From contig NZ_AZDO01000146.1 of the NCBI RefSeq assembly GCF_001435505.1, forward strand, positions 8,424-71,219: 62,796 nt of DNA. Reading direction: 5' to 3'. This document shows, one piece after another, positions 26,265-34,404 of the stretch. Under the pieces are notes generated by a model, which saw only the letters and a program-made list of their open reading frames with translations, ran no database searches and was not told the origin of the DNA. Position numbers and translations under genes: made by a program. Position 1 is the first letter of the stretch; every line of letters starts with the position of its first letter. The DNA is from Companilactobacillus futsaii JCM 17355 (GTDB lineage Bacteria > Bacillota > Bacilli > Lactobacillales > Lactobacillaceae).

Positions 26265-26690
26265 GTGTATAAAAAAATATTAGTAGCTATTGATGGTAGT
26301 CAAAGTTCATACAATGCTTTGAATGCGGCAATTGATTTGACTAAACAATTTAAGTCAGCGTTGTATCTAGTTTCAGTTGTAAATACGGCTAACTTGCCAA
26401 TGAATGTTGGTGTTTCTTATGCACCTGGTTTAGTTAACGACTTAAAAAATGCTGCTCAAAAAGATTTGGACAAAGCAACAGATATCGTCAAACAAGCTGG
26501 AATCTCACCTTACGTAAAACTCTTAGATGGAGAACCAAGAGAGCAATTGACCAGATTCCCCAAAGAAAATGATATTGATTTGATCGTGATGGGAAAGACA
26601 GGAACTAATTCATTTACCAGAGTATTTGTCGGTTCCGTTACTCGTTACGTTTCAGAACACAGTAATATAAATATTTTGATTGTAGTTTAA
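26265..26690 (+). CDS. Universal stress protein (UspA family)
   Basis: 141 residues, a single Usp domain. The nucleotide-binding motif G-x2-G-x9-G-S is present near the C-terminus (G-K-T-G ... V-G-S), so this is the ATP-binding subclass. The start is GTG 26265, with GGGAGG 8 nt upstream. It is a single-gene unit bounded by a strong terminator. Likely role: survival under stress or energy limitation; a palindrome upstream hints at regulated expression. Confidence 0.92.
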   Translation: MYKKILVAIDGSQSSYNALNAAIDLTKQFKSALYLVSVVNTANLPMNVGVSYAPGLVNDLKNAAQKDLDKATDIVKQAGISPYVKLLDGEPREQLTRFPKENDIDLIVMGKTGTNSFTRVFVGSVTRYVSEHSNINILIVV

Positions 26691-26692
26691 AA

Positions 26693-26737
26693 AATAATCC
26701 TATTAGAGTTAACTTACTCTGATAGGATTATTTTATT
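26693..26737. terminator. Bidirectional terminator between uspA and pgpA
   Basis: A 17-bp stem (26693-26709 with 26716-26732, one wobble) with T-rich flanks on both strands, between two convergent genes. Confidence 0.9.
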
Positions 26738-27257
26738 TTTCCTGATTTAATAATTCTTGAACTTCATGTTCATTGTGAGCTAACCAACCACAAGCACCGG
26801 CAGCAATAGCACCAACTAAATCATCTAAAAAGACATTGATTTTACCGGTAGATTTGTCATTGAGTTTGCCTAAGATACCATGCTTTAATTTGTCGACGTA
26901 GCCATAGTTAGTAACTGAAACTGATCCGTAAAGACTGGCTAAAGTTATCGCCATATTTTCATCGATACCATAAGTTGATTCATCAGTTTCCATAATTCGT
27001 TGCATAGGAGCGGATAAAAGATGTTTTTCAGCTAAAATATCGAGTTCAATTCCAGTCATGATAGCATTTTGAGCTTCACGCTTGTGGAGGACTTTATTGA
27101 TAGCGTGAATTGAAATTTCTTCATCGAGTCCTTTTACGTAATCTTTTTCTAAAAACATGACAATTTCAGCGATATCTTTTAGTTCAACGCCACGATTCTT
27201 TAAATTACGAATGATATGTTCGTAATATTGCTTATCTAATTCTTCATATGAGACCAA
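26733..27257 (-). CDS. pgpA: Phosphatidylglycerophosphatase A-family protein (YutG-like)
   Basis: About 174 residues. It matches the PgpA/YutG group of Gram-positives: a helical protein with the late acidic motif D-D-L-V-G-A-I-A-A-G followed by a hydrophobic stretch. The family removes the phosphate from phosphatidylglycerol phosphate. TTG 27257 is chosen because AGAGGAAG lies 8 nt upstream and it gives the family length (about 165-175); the longer frame back to 27320 would run 47 nt into the upstream gene. It follows the HD gene on the same strand. Confidence 0.75.
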   Translation of the reverse strand: MVSYEELDKQYYEHIIRNLKNRGVELKDIAEIVMFLEKDYVKGLDEEISIHAINKVLHKREAQNAIMTGIELDILAEKHLLSAPMQRIMETDESTYGIDENMAITLASLYGSVSVTNYGYVDKLKHGILGKLNDKSTGKINVFLDDLVGAIAAGACGWLAHNEHEVQELLNQEK

Positions 27258-27273
27258 ATTTCTTACTTCCTCT

Positions 27274-27930
27274 CTATTTTTCACTATTCCATTCAGCTTT
27301 GAATTCATCGAGAAAATCAAGCATGTATTGATGACGCTTTTTAGCGATTTCTTTAGCCGTTGGGGTATTCATCATACCAGTTAACTTCAACAATTTCTCG
27401 TAAAAATGATTGATGATCGTTTCATCAGATAAATTACGATATTCTTTTTTATCCATTTTTTTACGTGGTAAAATTTCTGGATCATAGATTGTTTCAGAAT
27501 TGGCGCCACCATAATAGATTGCACGAATGATCCCAATCGCTCCAATAGCATCTAATCGATCAGCATCTTGGACAATTTGTCCAGCTAACGACAATTTAGG
27601 TGGATTCTCGCTCAATGATTTACTAAAAGATAAGTTGTGAGTGATATAAACTATTTCATCTATTTGTGTGGGAGTGAAATCAATCTCTTTTAAAAATTGA
27701 CGGATCTCAGTCTCTAATTTTGCTGGATCTTTGACTAATTTATCGTCGGCCACATCGTGTAAATAAGCAGCTGACAAGGTAATAACAGGATCTGCTGGTT
27801 CGCTCTTTAATAGTTTTTGAACAGTTTTGATGACTCTTTGAATATGGTCAAAATTGTGACCAGTAGAATCATTTTTCATTTTGTTATAAGAGAATTCTTT
27901 TACCTTTAAAAGTTGGTCTTGATTTGTCAT
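27274..27930 (-). CDS. HD-domain phosphohydrolase (YpgQ-like)
   Basis: 218 residues. The metal-binding HD superfamily residues are visible: H-N-F-D-H (about 24-28) and L-H-D-V-A-D-D (about 58-64), and a later D-A-D-R-L-D (about 120-125). The length and spacing match B. subtilis YpgQ, which hydrolyses nucleotides in vitro. It is upstream of pgpA with a 16-nt gap, so the two are probably one transcript. Confidence 0.85.
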   Translation of the reverse strand: MTNQDQLLKVKEFSYNKMKNDSTGHNFDHIQRVIKTVQKLLKSEPADPVITLSAAYLHDVADDKLVKDPAKLETEIRQFLKEIDFTPTQIDEIVYITHNLSFSKSLSENPPKLSLAGQIVQDADRLDAIGAIGIIRAIYYGGANSETIYDPEILPRKKMDKKEYRNLSDETIINHFYEKLLKLTGMMNTPTAKEIAKKRHQYMLDFLDEFKAEWNSEK

Positions 27931-28047
27931 TTACTCAGTCCTCATTATTAGAATAATTCTATTGTCACACAAAAGGCCTTTTATTTAAAATAAAGAAAAA
28001 GTTTGTTATATTATATATGTGTTTAAACAAAGCTTAGGAGGCACAAT

Positions 28048-28611
28048 ATGAACTATATTAATAAAGAAATTCCTGATTTTACTGTTAACGCATATCAAAA
28101 AGGGGAGTTGAAAACTTTTAATAAGTCAGATCTTCTCGGCAAATGGTCAATCTTGTTCTTTTATCCAGCCGATTTTTCATTTGTTTGCCCAACTGAATTG
28201 AGCGATTTGCAAGATTCTTATGAAGATTTCAAAGCTGCCAATGCTGAAATTTATTCATGTTCAGTCGATAGCCAATTTTCACATATGTCTTGGGCTCAAA
28301 CAACGGATACAATTGGAAAAATCCAATATCCAATGTTGTCAGACCAAAAACATCAATTAACTGACTTCTTTAATATTTTAGATGAACAAAGTGGTCAAGC
28401 TTATCGTGGAGTCTTTATCATTGATCCAAAAGGACTTATTAAGTCTTATACTATCAATGCTATGGGAATTGGACGTAATGCACGTGAAATCTTGAGAACC
28501 TTGCAAGCTGCTCAATTCGTTGAAGCACATGGTGATAATGTTTGTCCAGCTAACTGGCATCCCGGGGAAGAAACAATCAAGCCTAGTGGTGATTTAGTTG
28601 GTAAAATTTAA
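28048..28611 (+). CDS. ahpC: Peroxiredoxin AhpC
   Basis: 187 residues, the standard AhpC length. The peroxidatic cysteine is C47 in F-V-C-P-T-E and the resolving cysteine is C166 in V-C-P-A-N-W, so this is a typical 2-Cys enzyme reducing H2O2, organic peroxides and peroxynitrite. AGGAGG precedes the ATG. The usual partner ahpF is not adjacent; the gene stands alone, closed by a terminator, so its reductant must be encoded elsewhere. Promoter-like AT-rich sequence lies at about 28000-28020. Confidence 0.95.
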   Translation: MNYINKEIPDFTVNAYQKGELKTFNKSDLLGKWSILFFYPADFSFVCPTELSDLQDSYEDFKAANAEIYSCSVDSQFSHMSWAQTTDTIGKIQYPMLSDQKHQLTDFFNILDEQSGQAYRGVFIIDPKGLIKSYTINAMGIGRNAREILRTLQAAQFVEAHGDNVCPANWHPGEETIKPSGDLVGKI

Positions 28612-28624
28612 AAGTAGATTATAG

Positions 28625-28660
28625 AAGCTACATGTCAAAATTGGCATGTAGCTTTTTTTT
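28625..28660 (+). terminator. Terminator of ahpC
   Basis: Arms AAGCTACATGTC and GGCATGTAGCTT (one wobble) followed by eight T. Confidence 0.95.
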
Positions 28661-28719
28661 GTTATAACGATAAAATCATCAAAGTTCTAGACCGTTATAA
28701 CAAGATATAGTGTTATAAA
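28659..28719. repeat. Cluster of GTTATAA sites with an 11-bp inverted repeat
   Basis: TTGTTATAACG (28659-28669) and its exact reverse complement CGTTATAACAA (28693-28703), each containing the palindrome GTTATAAC, plus GTTATAAA at 28712. Spacings between cores are 33 and 18 bp. Confidence 0.65.
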
Positions 28720-28753
28720 AGAGCAAAAATCAATATCTTGTATCAAATGATAA

Positions 28754-28879
28754 ATTACTATCGCACCAACAAAGGTAAACGCTTTACATCGATATGGCTT
28801 CATTACATCAAACATTTCGGCTCGCATTTTGGTTTCGATTGGTGGTATGATTTTAGCTGTCGTTAAATTTGTATTTTAA
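28754..28879 (+). pseudogene. Remnant of a small membrane-protein gene
   Basis: A 41-codon open stretch bounded by TAA codons, lacking any start codon. The reading gives a basic segment (L-H-R-Y-G-F) followed by a hydrophobic helix (S-I-G-G-M-I-L-A-V-V), which looks like the C-terminus of a membrane protein. Probably left by a deletion. The parent family is not recognised. Confidence 0.35.
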
Positions 28880-28961
28880 TATAAATACAGTTTGAGGATA
28901 AATTAATTTGATTGAATTTGATTATTAATTAATCATTTTTAATCTAAGAGGAGATTGAACC

Positions 28962-29711
28962 ATGAGCATTTTCAACCCAAGATGGTATGTTGAACAAATG
29001 AAACATTGGAGTTTCAGAAGTTACATGCTATTAATGTTTGGTCTAGGGGCCATTACTGCATCAACACTTTCACACCAAATCACAGGTATTGCTATTTGGA
29101 CTTGGTTAGCTGGTACTTTAGGTTTTACTTGTACCGTTGCAATCACTAATGCTAAGCCTTTGAATGGTGTCTTAGGATTAGTTTCAGCACTTATTTATAT
29201 TTTCGTTGCTATCAACGCCAAGAACTTCTCAGATGTTGTTTTGCAATTGAGCTATATTGTTTTATTGGATATTCCTGTTTTGATCAGTCCACAATGGGCT
29301 AAGGATGCTGAAAAGCACATCCATGGATTAACTGGAAAGAAATGGCTTTTAACAGCTGTCTTCTTCTTTGTTGTTTGGGGCCTATTGTATTTGATGGATA
29401 CTAATTTATTCATCAGTCCTCGTCCTATCATCGATTCAGTTTCAGCAGCTATTGGCTTTACAGGTGCTTTGTTGTGTACTTTGCGTTTCCGTGAACAATA
29501 TTATTTCTGGACAGTTCAAGGTGTTATGTCAATCGTCCTTTGGGGTGTTACAGCAACTCAAGGTGACGCTAGTCCAGTCTTATTCTTGACATACATTATG
29601 TACTTCATGAACGATATGATTGCTTTCTTTGATTCACATATCCACTGGTTCCACAGTGATGCAAGCGAAAACCGTGCTCGTGATGAAGAAGTAGCTCGCG
29701 AACAAGCATAA
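28962..29711 (+). CDS. pnuC: PnuC-family nicotinamide riboside transporter
   Basis: 249 residues with about seven hydrophobic helices and the PnuC look, including the early T-W-L-A-G-T-L-G-F and the late E-Q-Y-Y-F-W segments. PnuC proteins move nicotinamide riboside by facilitated diffusion for NAD salvage. AGAGGAG precedes the ATG. The C-terminus (about 225-249) is charged and cytosolic. No nadR or kinase gene is adjacent; a 7-bp inverted repeat lies about 80 bp upstream. Confidence 0.82.
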   Translation: MSIFNPRWYVEQMKHWSFRSYMLLMFGLGAITASTLSHQITGIAIWTWLAGTLGFTCTVAITNAKPLNGVLGLVSALIYIFVAINAKNFSDVVLQLSYIVLLDIPVLISPQWAKDAEKHIHGLTGKKWLLTAVFFFVVWGLLYLMDTNLFISPRPIIDSVSAAIGFTGALLCTLRFREQYYFWTVQGVMSIVLWGVTATQGDASPVLFLTYIMYFMNDMIAFFDSHIHWFHSDASENRARDEEVAREQA

Positions 29712-29780
29712 ATAAAATTTGCAATTAATTTGTAAAATAGCTTATGATTATTGAGCAACAAATTATAAGTGGGTAGATTT

Positions 29781-30695
29781 ATGCGAGTAAAAAAATATGT
29801 TAAAGTTATTCTCTCTATTGCAGTTGGGGTTGCATTAGTGGCTGATATTGGCGGCAGTGGTTATTTATTCCATTACGCCTTTAGTAAAAATGGTTATAGC
29901 AGTAAGCCACAAGGACCATTATCAAAAGATGATAAATGGTTCGTGAATTCTAAGACTGAAACTTGGCAACAAACGTCAAAAGATAATCTGAAGTTAAAAG
30001 CCAGATTCTTACCAGCCGAAAAGAAAACTGCTAAAACTGTCGTTGTGATTCATGGTTATGGTACCGGTAGCAGTTACATGGGTGACTATGCCAAAATGTT
30101 TCATGATGCAGGTTACAACGTCTTAGCACCGGATAATCGTTCCTTCGGGATGAGTCAAGGAAAATACGTCGGTTATGGTTGGAAAGACCGTGACGATATT
30201 ATGAACTGGATCAAACAGATCAATCAAAAATTTGGTCAGAAATCAGAGATTGGTTTGTTCGGGGTCAGTATGGGAGCGGCAACTGTAATGTATACTTTGG
30301 GTAAACATCCAAGTAATGTAAAATTTGCAATTGCTGATTGTGGATATTCCACTATTTCAGGTGAGTTGAACTATCAACTTAAAGAAATGTTCAATTTACC
30401 AAGTTTTCCACTCGTACCAACGGCTAGTTTATATGGTGATGTGCTAGCTGGTTATAATTTTTATCAAGCAAGTACCAAGGATACTTTAAAGAATAACAAA
30501 GTACCTTTGTACATCATTCACGGTTCAAAGGATAGATTTGTTCCAACTGAAAATGCTTATAAGAATTACCAGTATGACAAAGGTCCAAAGAAACTCTGGA
30601 TAGTCAAAGGAGCAGCGCACGCCGAAGCTAAAAAGGTTGCCGGTCAAAAGTATGTTACTAATACGATTGACTTTGCTAAAGAGTACTTTAAATAG
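29781..30695 (+). CDS. Membrane-anchored alpha/beta hydrolase
   Basis: 304 residues from ATG 29781 (GTG 29769 is also in frame). An N-terminal signal anchor (about residues 8-33) places the catalytic domain outside the cell. The nucleophile elbow is G-V-S-M-G, preceded by the oxyanion strand V-V-I-H-G-Y-G; the acid is in G-S-K-D-R-F and the His in G-A-A-H-A-E. This is the YqkD-type group of LAB hydrolases; substrate unknown, probably an ester or acyl group. A weak ribosome site (GTGGGT) precedes the start. Confidence 0.82.
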   Translation: MRVKKYVKVILSIAVGVALVADIGGSGYLFHYAFSKNGYSSKPQGPLSKDDKWFVNSKTETWQQTSKDNLKLKARFLPAEKKTAKTVVVIHGYGTGSSYMGDYAKMFHDAGYNVLAPDNRSFGMSQGKYVGYGWKDRDDIMNWIKQINQKFGQKSEIGLFGVSMGAATVMYTLGKHPSNVKFAIADCGYSTISGELNYQLKEMFNLPSFPLVPTASLYGDVLAGYNFYQASTKDTLKNNKVPLYIIHGSKDRFVPTENAYKNYQYDKGPKKLWIVKGAAHAEAKKVAGQKYVTNTIDFAKEYFK

Positions 30696-30743
30696 AAAAA
30701 AGGTAAGTGTAATTGGTTTGAAGCCAATCATACTTGCCTTTTT
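30696..30743. terminator. Bidirectional terminator between convergent genes
   Basis: Arms at 30696-30715 and 30724-30743 (three wobble or mismatch positions), A-run before and T-run after. Confidence 0.85.
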
Positions 30744-31113
30744 ATTCGTCTAGAGCATCGAGTGATTTGGTTGGTACCTCATTTTTTTGAACTTTCTCCC
30801 ATGATAAAACTAAATCTCTTTTTTTATTGTAAGTTACTTTAATAAAATTATCTGGCTTAATGGGTCGACCAATAGCACTATTGAATTTTAATAATTTTTC
30901 GTTGCCATCTTTATCATATGATTTTTGGCGATAATAATAAGCACGATAGTCATTGCCAGAGTCGTCTTTTTCAATTACTTCTTGATAAGAGTCACCAACG
31001 AAAGTGTAATAATCTTCACTAGCATAATTAGGTACGTACCACAATTCATATCCCAAAAAGGGTATTAATAAAATTATTCCTACTATTAAGACAGACCAAA
31101 TTTTTTTACTCAT
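30742..31113 (-). CDS. YxeA-family protein
   Basis: 123 residues with an N-terminal membrane anchor (about 5-24) and an external beta-rich OB-like domain. The pattern Y-x-F-V-G-D and R-A-Y-Y-Y, then G-x-x-x-x-L-K-F, fits the YxeA (former DUF1093) family of small secreted or anchored proteins in Firmicutes. Role unknown; some relatives respond to envelope stress. TGGAGGGA precedes the ATG. It is separated from the next minus-strand gene by 133 nt. Confidence 0.75.
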   Translation of the reverse strand: MSKKIWSVLIVGIILLIPFLGYELWYVPNYASEDYYTFVGDSYQEVIEKDDSGNDYRAYYYRQKSYDKDGNEKLLKFNSAIGRPIKPDNFIKVTYNKKRDLVLSWEKVQKNEVPTKSLDALDE

Positions 31114-31246
31114 CTTTATCCCTCCAAAGCTTACAAGGATAATATCATGCTTTGAAAGGCTTTAATACTAACGGTTTTGTAAGGTTTGTAAGAAGAAAAG
31201 TATGAATCTTATCATAACAATATATTAATGGTAGAAAAGTGTTAGA

Positions 31247-31624
31247 TTATAAATCGAATTCTTCAGAATAATGATTGAGTTGATCATGGTAGTCGATTGA
31301 GAGGGATAATTTTTTGATGCCATTGATTTGGAAGTAATATACTTGATTAGGTGCAATTGTTGTCAAAGTCATATTTAATTTTTCGGAGGAAACTATTTTG
31401 TCGATCGTTAAAGGAACCTGGCCGATGTTACGAATTTCTAATTGATTGTTATTTTTGGTACAGTTCAAATAAGCTCGACTGACTTGTTTCAGCATTTGGT
31501 TACGTAACTTTAAAGCGTGAGAAATTTTTAAAAGAGCTATTGAACTAAGGATTACGCCCACTATCAAAGCAATTGCGATGATGATGATGGTAATATTAAA
31601 AATCATTTGAGTCGGAAAAAGCAT
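31247..31624 (-). CDS. Hypothetical membrane-anchored protein
   Basis: 125 residues: a strong transmembrane helix (about 8-32), a basic segment, then a beta-rich region (about 57-125). No family recognised. The layout resembles small accessory proteins with an immunoglobulin-like domain. GGAAGTGA precedes the ATG. Confidence 0.55.
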   Translation of the reverse strand: MLFPTQMIFNITIIIIAIALIVGVILSSIALLKISHALKLRNQMLKQVSRAYLNCTKNNNQLEIRNIGQVPLTIDKIVSSEKLNMTLTTIAPNQVYYFQINGIKKLSLSIDYHDQLNHYSEEFDL

Positions 31625-31837
31625 TTTATCACTTCCATATTAGTATATTTCTAGTATTCCATAATCGGCGCAATCTTACAATTCTGTCACATGAAACTAA
31701 CGATTTAGTCATAAAATCAATCAAATGTTTACACGAAAAGTGAAAAAGTGAATAATGATAGTCAACAGATATCCTAGATATTTGTTAAAAATAAAAAAGT
31801 ACATGCAATAGTTATGTTGACTCCGTAACTAAAAAAA

Positions 31838-31869
31838 TAAGCCATCCTTTAATTAGGGTGGCTTATTTT
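31838..31869 (-). terminator. Terminator of the GT2 gene
   Basis: On the minus strand AATAAGCCACCCT, short loop, AGGATGGCTTATT and a T-run, directly after the stop codon. Confidence 0.9.
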
Positions 31870-33167
31870 TAGATGCGTTTAGTTTTAACCCAGTGAGTGT
31901 TACCACGAATTTTAGAATAAATAGACTTCATCAGACTCAAAAATAAAACGACGTAGATATAAGACAAAAGGCCAACTGTTAACAGAAATTTGCCCAATTT
32001 CATATCCAAATTCAACATATCACTTTCTTCAATCGCAATATTGGCTTTTTGGGTTATTCGCAATTCATGAAGATAGATCAAAGTAAAAATCATTCCAAAA
32101 ATTGAACCAATAATAACTAGGAAGAAAAGAGAAACAATGAAGAAACTAGGATTGCCAACAGCATAAATAAGATATTTTATCGTTAAATAAATAATACTGA
32201 AATCAGCTAACACATTTAATAATGGTTGAGTTAAAAAGAAGTAAGTATCAAATTTTTGAGCTTTAGACATGATTGGAGACTTCGTGACACGAAATAGATA
32301 TTTCCAACAATCTAAGCCACCTTGTGCCCAACGTGATCTTTGTCTGATTAACGTTTTGAAATTCAATAGAGCTTCTTGATCAACGTAGGCATCGTCTAAA
32401 TATTTAATATTCAAGCCATTTAATTCAAACTTTAAAGTAAGTTCGAAATCTTCTAGTAATGCATTGCCCCAAGGCTTTATACCCATTCTTTGAGTGACAG
32501 TTTTATATCTGAAAAATTGGCCATTACCGCAAAGAGCAACTGCATGCATCTTGCCACGGATCAATTGAATCAGGTGATTAATAGTATAAAACTCGATATC
32601 TTGAAAGGTTTGCAAGACAGTCGTAGGTTTTTTCATCTTGACCCTTAATTGAACAGCATCGATGTGTTCATCTTCAAAGGCGTTGTTTATTTTGTAGATA
32701 CAATTGGCACTCAAAATACCATCAGCATCAATAACGCCAACGATACATTTTTTAGGATCTAGTTTTCTTTGTTTAATTATTTTGTGGACTAAGGACATGG
32801 CATTGTTTAAAGAGTCTCCTTTGCCAGTTCTTGCATTAGGTAATTTTCTTTCCACAGTACTGATAGGTCCAGACATTTTTTTGATTTTTTGAATCGTTTG
32901 GTCATCTGAATCATCATCAATGACAATGATTTCTTTTTGACCAGCTAGATTTAATAAATTTTGTAGAGTATTTTGAATAACTTTTTCTTCATTTAAGCAA
33001 GGTACCAGTAAAAAATAGAAGAATTGGTCTAGATTGTTGTTAATGTGATAAGCAGCTGCCATTTCTGATTTAAAAAGTTTGTGATCTTTGAAGTAAATAA
33101 AATACATAATTGCACATTGGATAATAAAGATAGTAATTGCAATCAAGTAAATAATCATCTGCATCAT
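31869..33167 (-). CDS. Membrane-bound family 2 glycosyltransferase (processive-synthase type)
   Basis: 432 residues. One N-terminal membrane helix (1-24), a GT2 domain (about 48-290) with V-I-D-D-D-S-D, D-A-D-G, L-L-E-D-F-E and R-Q-R-S-R-W (the Q-x-x-R-W class of processive synthases), then three C-terminal helices. This is the arrangement of PgaC/IcaA and hyaluronan-like synthases, so an exported beta-linked homopolysaccharide is plausible, but no icaB/icaD or cyclic-di-GMP partner is adjacent. The start may be ATG 33167 or 33158; the latter has the better spacing to AAAGAG. Confidence 0.85.
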   Translation of the reverse strand: MMQMIIYLIAITIFIIQCAIMYFIYFKDHKLFKSEMAAAYHINNNLDQFFYFLLVPCLNEEKVIQNTLQNLLNLAGQKEIIVIDDDSDDQTIQKIKKMSGPISTVERKLPNARTGKGDSLNNAMSLVHKIIKQRKLDPKKCIVGVIDADGILSANCIYKINNAFEDEHIDAVQLRVKMKKPTTVLQTFQDIEFYTINHLIQLIRGKMHAVALCGNGQFFRYKTVTQRMGIKPWGNALLEDFELTLKFELNGLNIKYLDDAYVDQEALLNFKTLIRQRSRWAQGGLDCWKYLFRVTKSPIMSKAQKFDTYFFLTQPLLNVLADFSIIYLTIKYLIYAVGNPSFFIVSLFFLVIIGSIFGMIFTLIYLHELRITQKANIAIEESDMLNLDMKLGKFLLTVGLLSYIYVVLFLSLMKSIYSKIRGNTHWVKTKRI

Positions 33168-33326
33168 CTCTTTAGTAATTTATCCAACTAAATTTTTGCA
33201 TAGAATTAAAAGATGTTCAAACAACTAGATTAGCGTAATTTTTGTAAATAAAAACAATATATTGATTTGAATATAATTTAAAAAAATGGATAAATTTATA
33301 AAAAGAAGACTGTAAAGCCTTTAAAT

Positions 33327-33335
33327 TGGTATAAT
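33327..33335 (+). promoter_or_regulatory. Extended -10 promoter of the LacI-type regulator
   Basis: TGGTATAAT: TG motif at 33327-33328 and TATAAT at 33330-33335, 29 bp before the start codon. No clear -35, as is usual for extended -10 promoters. Confidence 0.7.
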
Positions 33336-33363
33336 AAAATTGTGGCATATGGAGGGGAAGAGC

Positions 33364-34311
33364 ATGACTACTTTAGTTGATGTTGCAAAAAAAGCTAACG
33401 TTTCAAAGATGACTGTGTCTCGGGTAATCAATCATCCAGACAAAGTAACCGATGAATTGAAAGCATTAGTTTATGAAGCCATGCGTGAATTGGATTATCA
33501 TCCAAATATGATTGCCAAGGCATTGGTGGATAAAAGTACTAGAATTATTAAGCTATGTATTTTGGAAGATATCGATACGACTGAACCATATTATATGAAT
33601 TTAATGATTGGTATAGCTAAAACTTTAGATTTACACCAGTATTCATTGCAGTTGGTTACTCGTAAGAACTTTGACATTGGTAATTGTGACGGTTATATTA
33701 TCACTGGGATGCGTCAACAAGACGTAGACTGGATCAAGAATTTGAAAAAACCAGTTGTTATGTTTGGTGAGAACCGTTACGGATTTGATTACGTAGATAC
33801 TAACAACAAAGCCGGCCTTTATAAACTGGCACAATTAGCTTTGCAAAGAGGTTATGAGAAACTAGTTTATATAGGGATCGATAGTAAAGAATCATTCGAG
33901 TATTCCCGAGAAGCTGGTTACTTACAACAAGTCCAAGAGCTACGGATGCTTCCGGAATTACATCGATTCGATAACCATAGTCATTTGGCAGAGGAATTTA
34001 TAGAAACGAATTGGAAGAAAATCAAACCGAATACTGCCTTTTTATGCGCATCGGATCGTTTAGCAATCGGTATATTACGAGGAATAGTCCGCTCTGGCGG
34101 CAAAGTTCCAGAAGATTTTGGCGTAACTGGTTTTGATGGCGTCTTTTTAAATCAGGTAGCTTCACCAAAGATAACTACGATTAAACAGTCGATTATTGAG
34201 ATGGGCAGTGCCTGTGGAGAAAATTTACTGGATAAAATTGAAACCAAAGAAAGCCAAGGAGCTTTAGTCTTTGAACCCAAGATTAGTTTTGGCGGTACTC
34301 TTAGGGATTAA
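33364..34311 (+). CDS. malR: LacI-family regulator of the maltose locus
   Basis: 315 residues. ATG 33364 is chosen because GGAGGGG lies 6 nt upstream. Residues 3-50 form the LacI helix-turn-helix (L-V-D-V-A-K-K-A, V-S-R-V-I-N) and hinge (Y-H-P-N); the rest is a sugar-sensing periplasmic-binding-like domain. It is the first gene of the maltose locus and the likely ligand of the two palindromes at 34314 and 37443. Their upstream position suggests activation, as known for lactococcal MalR. Effector probably maltose or a product. Confidence 0.9.
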   Translation: MTTLVDVAKKANVSKMTVSRVINHPDKVTDELKALVYEAMRELDYHPNMIAKALVDKSTRIIKLCILEDIDTTEPYYMNLMIGIAKTLDLHQYSLQLVTRKNFDIGNCDGYIITGMRQQDVDWIKNLKKPVVMFGENRYGFDYVDTNNKAGLYKLAQLALQRGYEKLVYIGIDSKESFEYSREAGYLQQVQELRMLPELHRFDNHSHLAEEFIETNWKKIKPNTAFLCASDRLAIGILRGIVRSGGKVPEDFGVTGFDGVFLNQVASPKITTIKQSIIEMGSACGENLLDKIETKESQGALVFEPKISFGGTLRD

Positions 34312-34313
34312 CC

Positions 34314-34327
34314 TGTTACCGATAACA
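34314..34327 (+). promoter_or_regulatory. LacI-type operator O1
   Basis: TGTTACCGATAACA, a 14-bp near-palindrome with central CG, just after the regulator gene. It is the exact reverse complement of the site at 37443-37456. It ends 12 bp before the -35 box of the downstream promoter. Confidence 0.8.
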
Positions 34328-34339
34328 TCTCAGATAGTC

Positions 34340-34369
34340 TTGCTTAGGCGAGGCTTACTTTTTTATACT
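34340..34369 (+). promoter_or_regulatory. Promoter of the GH13 genes
   Basis: -35 TTGCTT (34340-34345), 18-bp spacer, -10 TATACT (34364-34369), 35 bp before the start codon. Confidence 0.65.
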
Positions 34370-34404
34370 AAGGTGTAAGGGTTTACATGAAAGGGGCAAC
34401 TATC

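Larger units (their letters stand above)
28612..28961. other. 350-bp non-coding stretch between ahpC and pnuC
   Basis: After the ahpC terminator it holds three GTTATAA[CA] sites, the first two forming an 11-bp inverted repeat (28659-28669 with 28693-28703), a gene remnant (28754-28879), and a 7-bp inverted repeat TGTATTT/AAATACA (28870-28889) that may be an operator of pnuC. I could not fold a known NAD+ riboswitch with confidence. Confidence 0.6.

Noticed and set aside
28870-28961. NAD+-binding riboswitch upstream of pnuC
   Set aside because: Only a 7-bp inverted repeat and AT-rich sequence could be seen; the conserved pseudoknot elements of known pnuC leaders could not be traced by eye.
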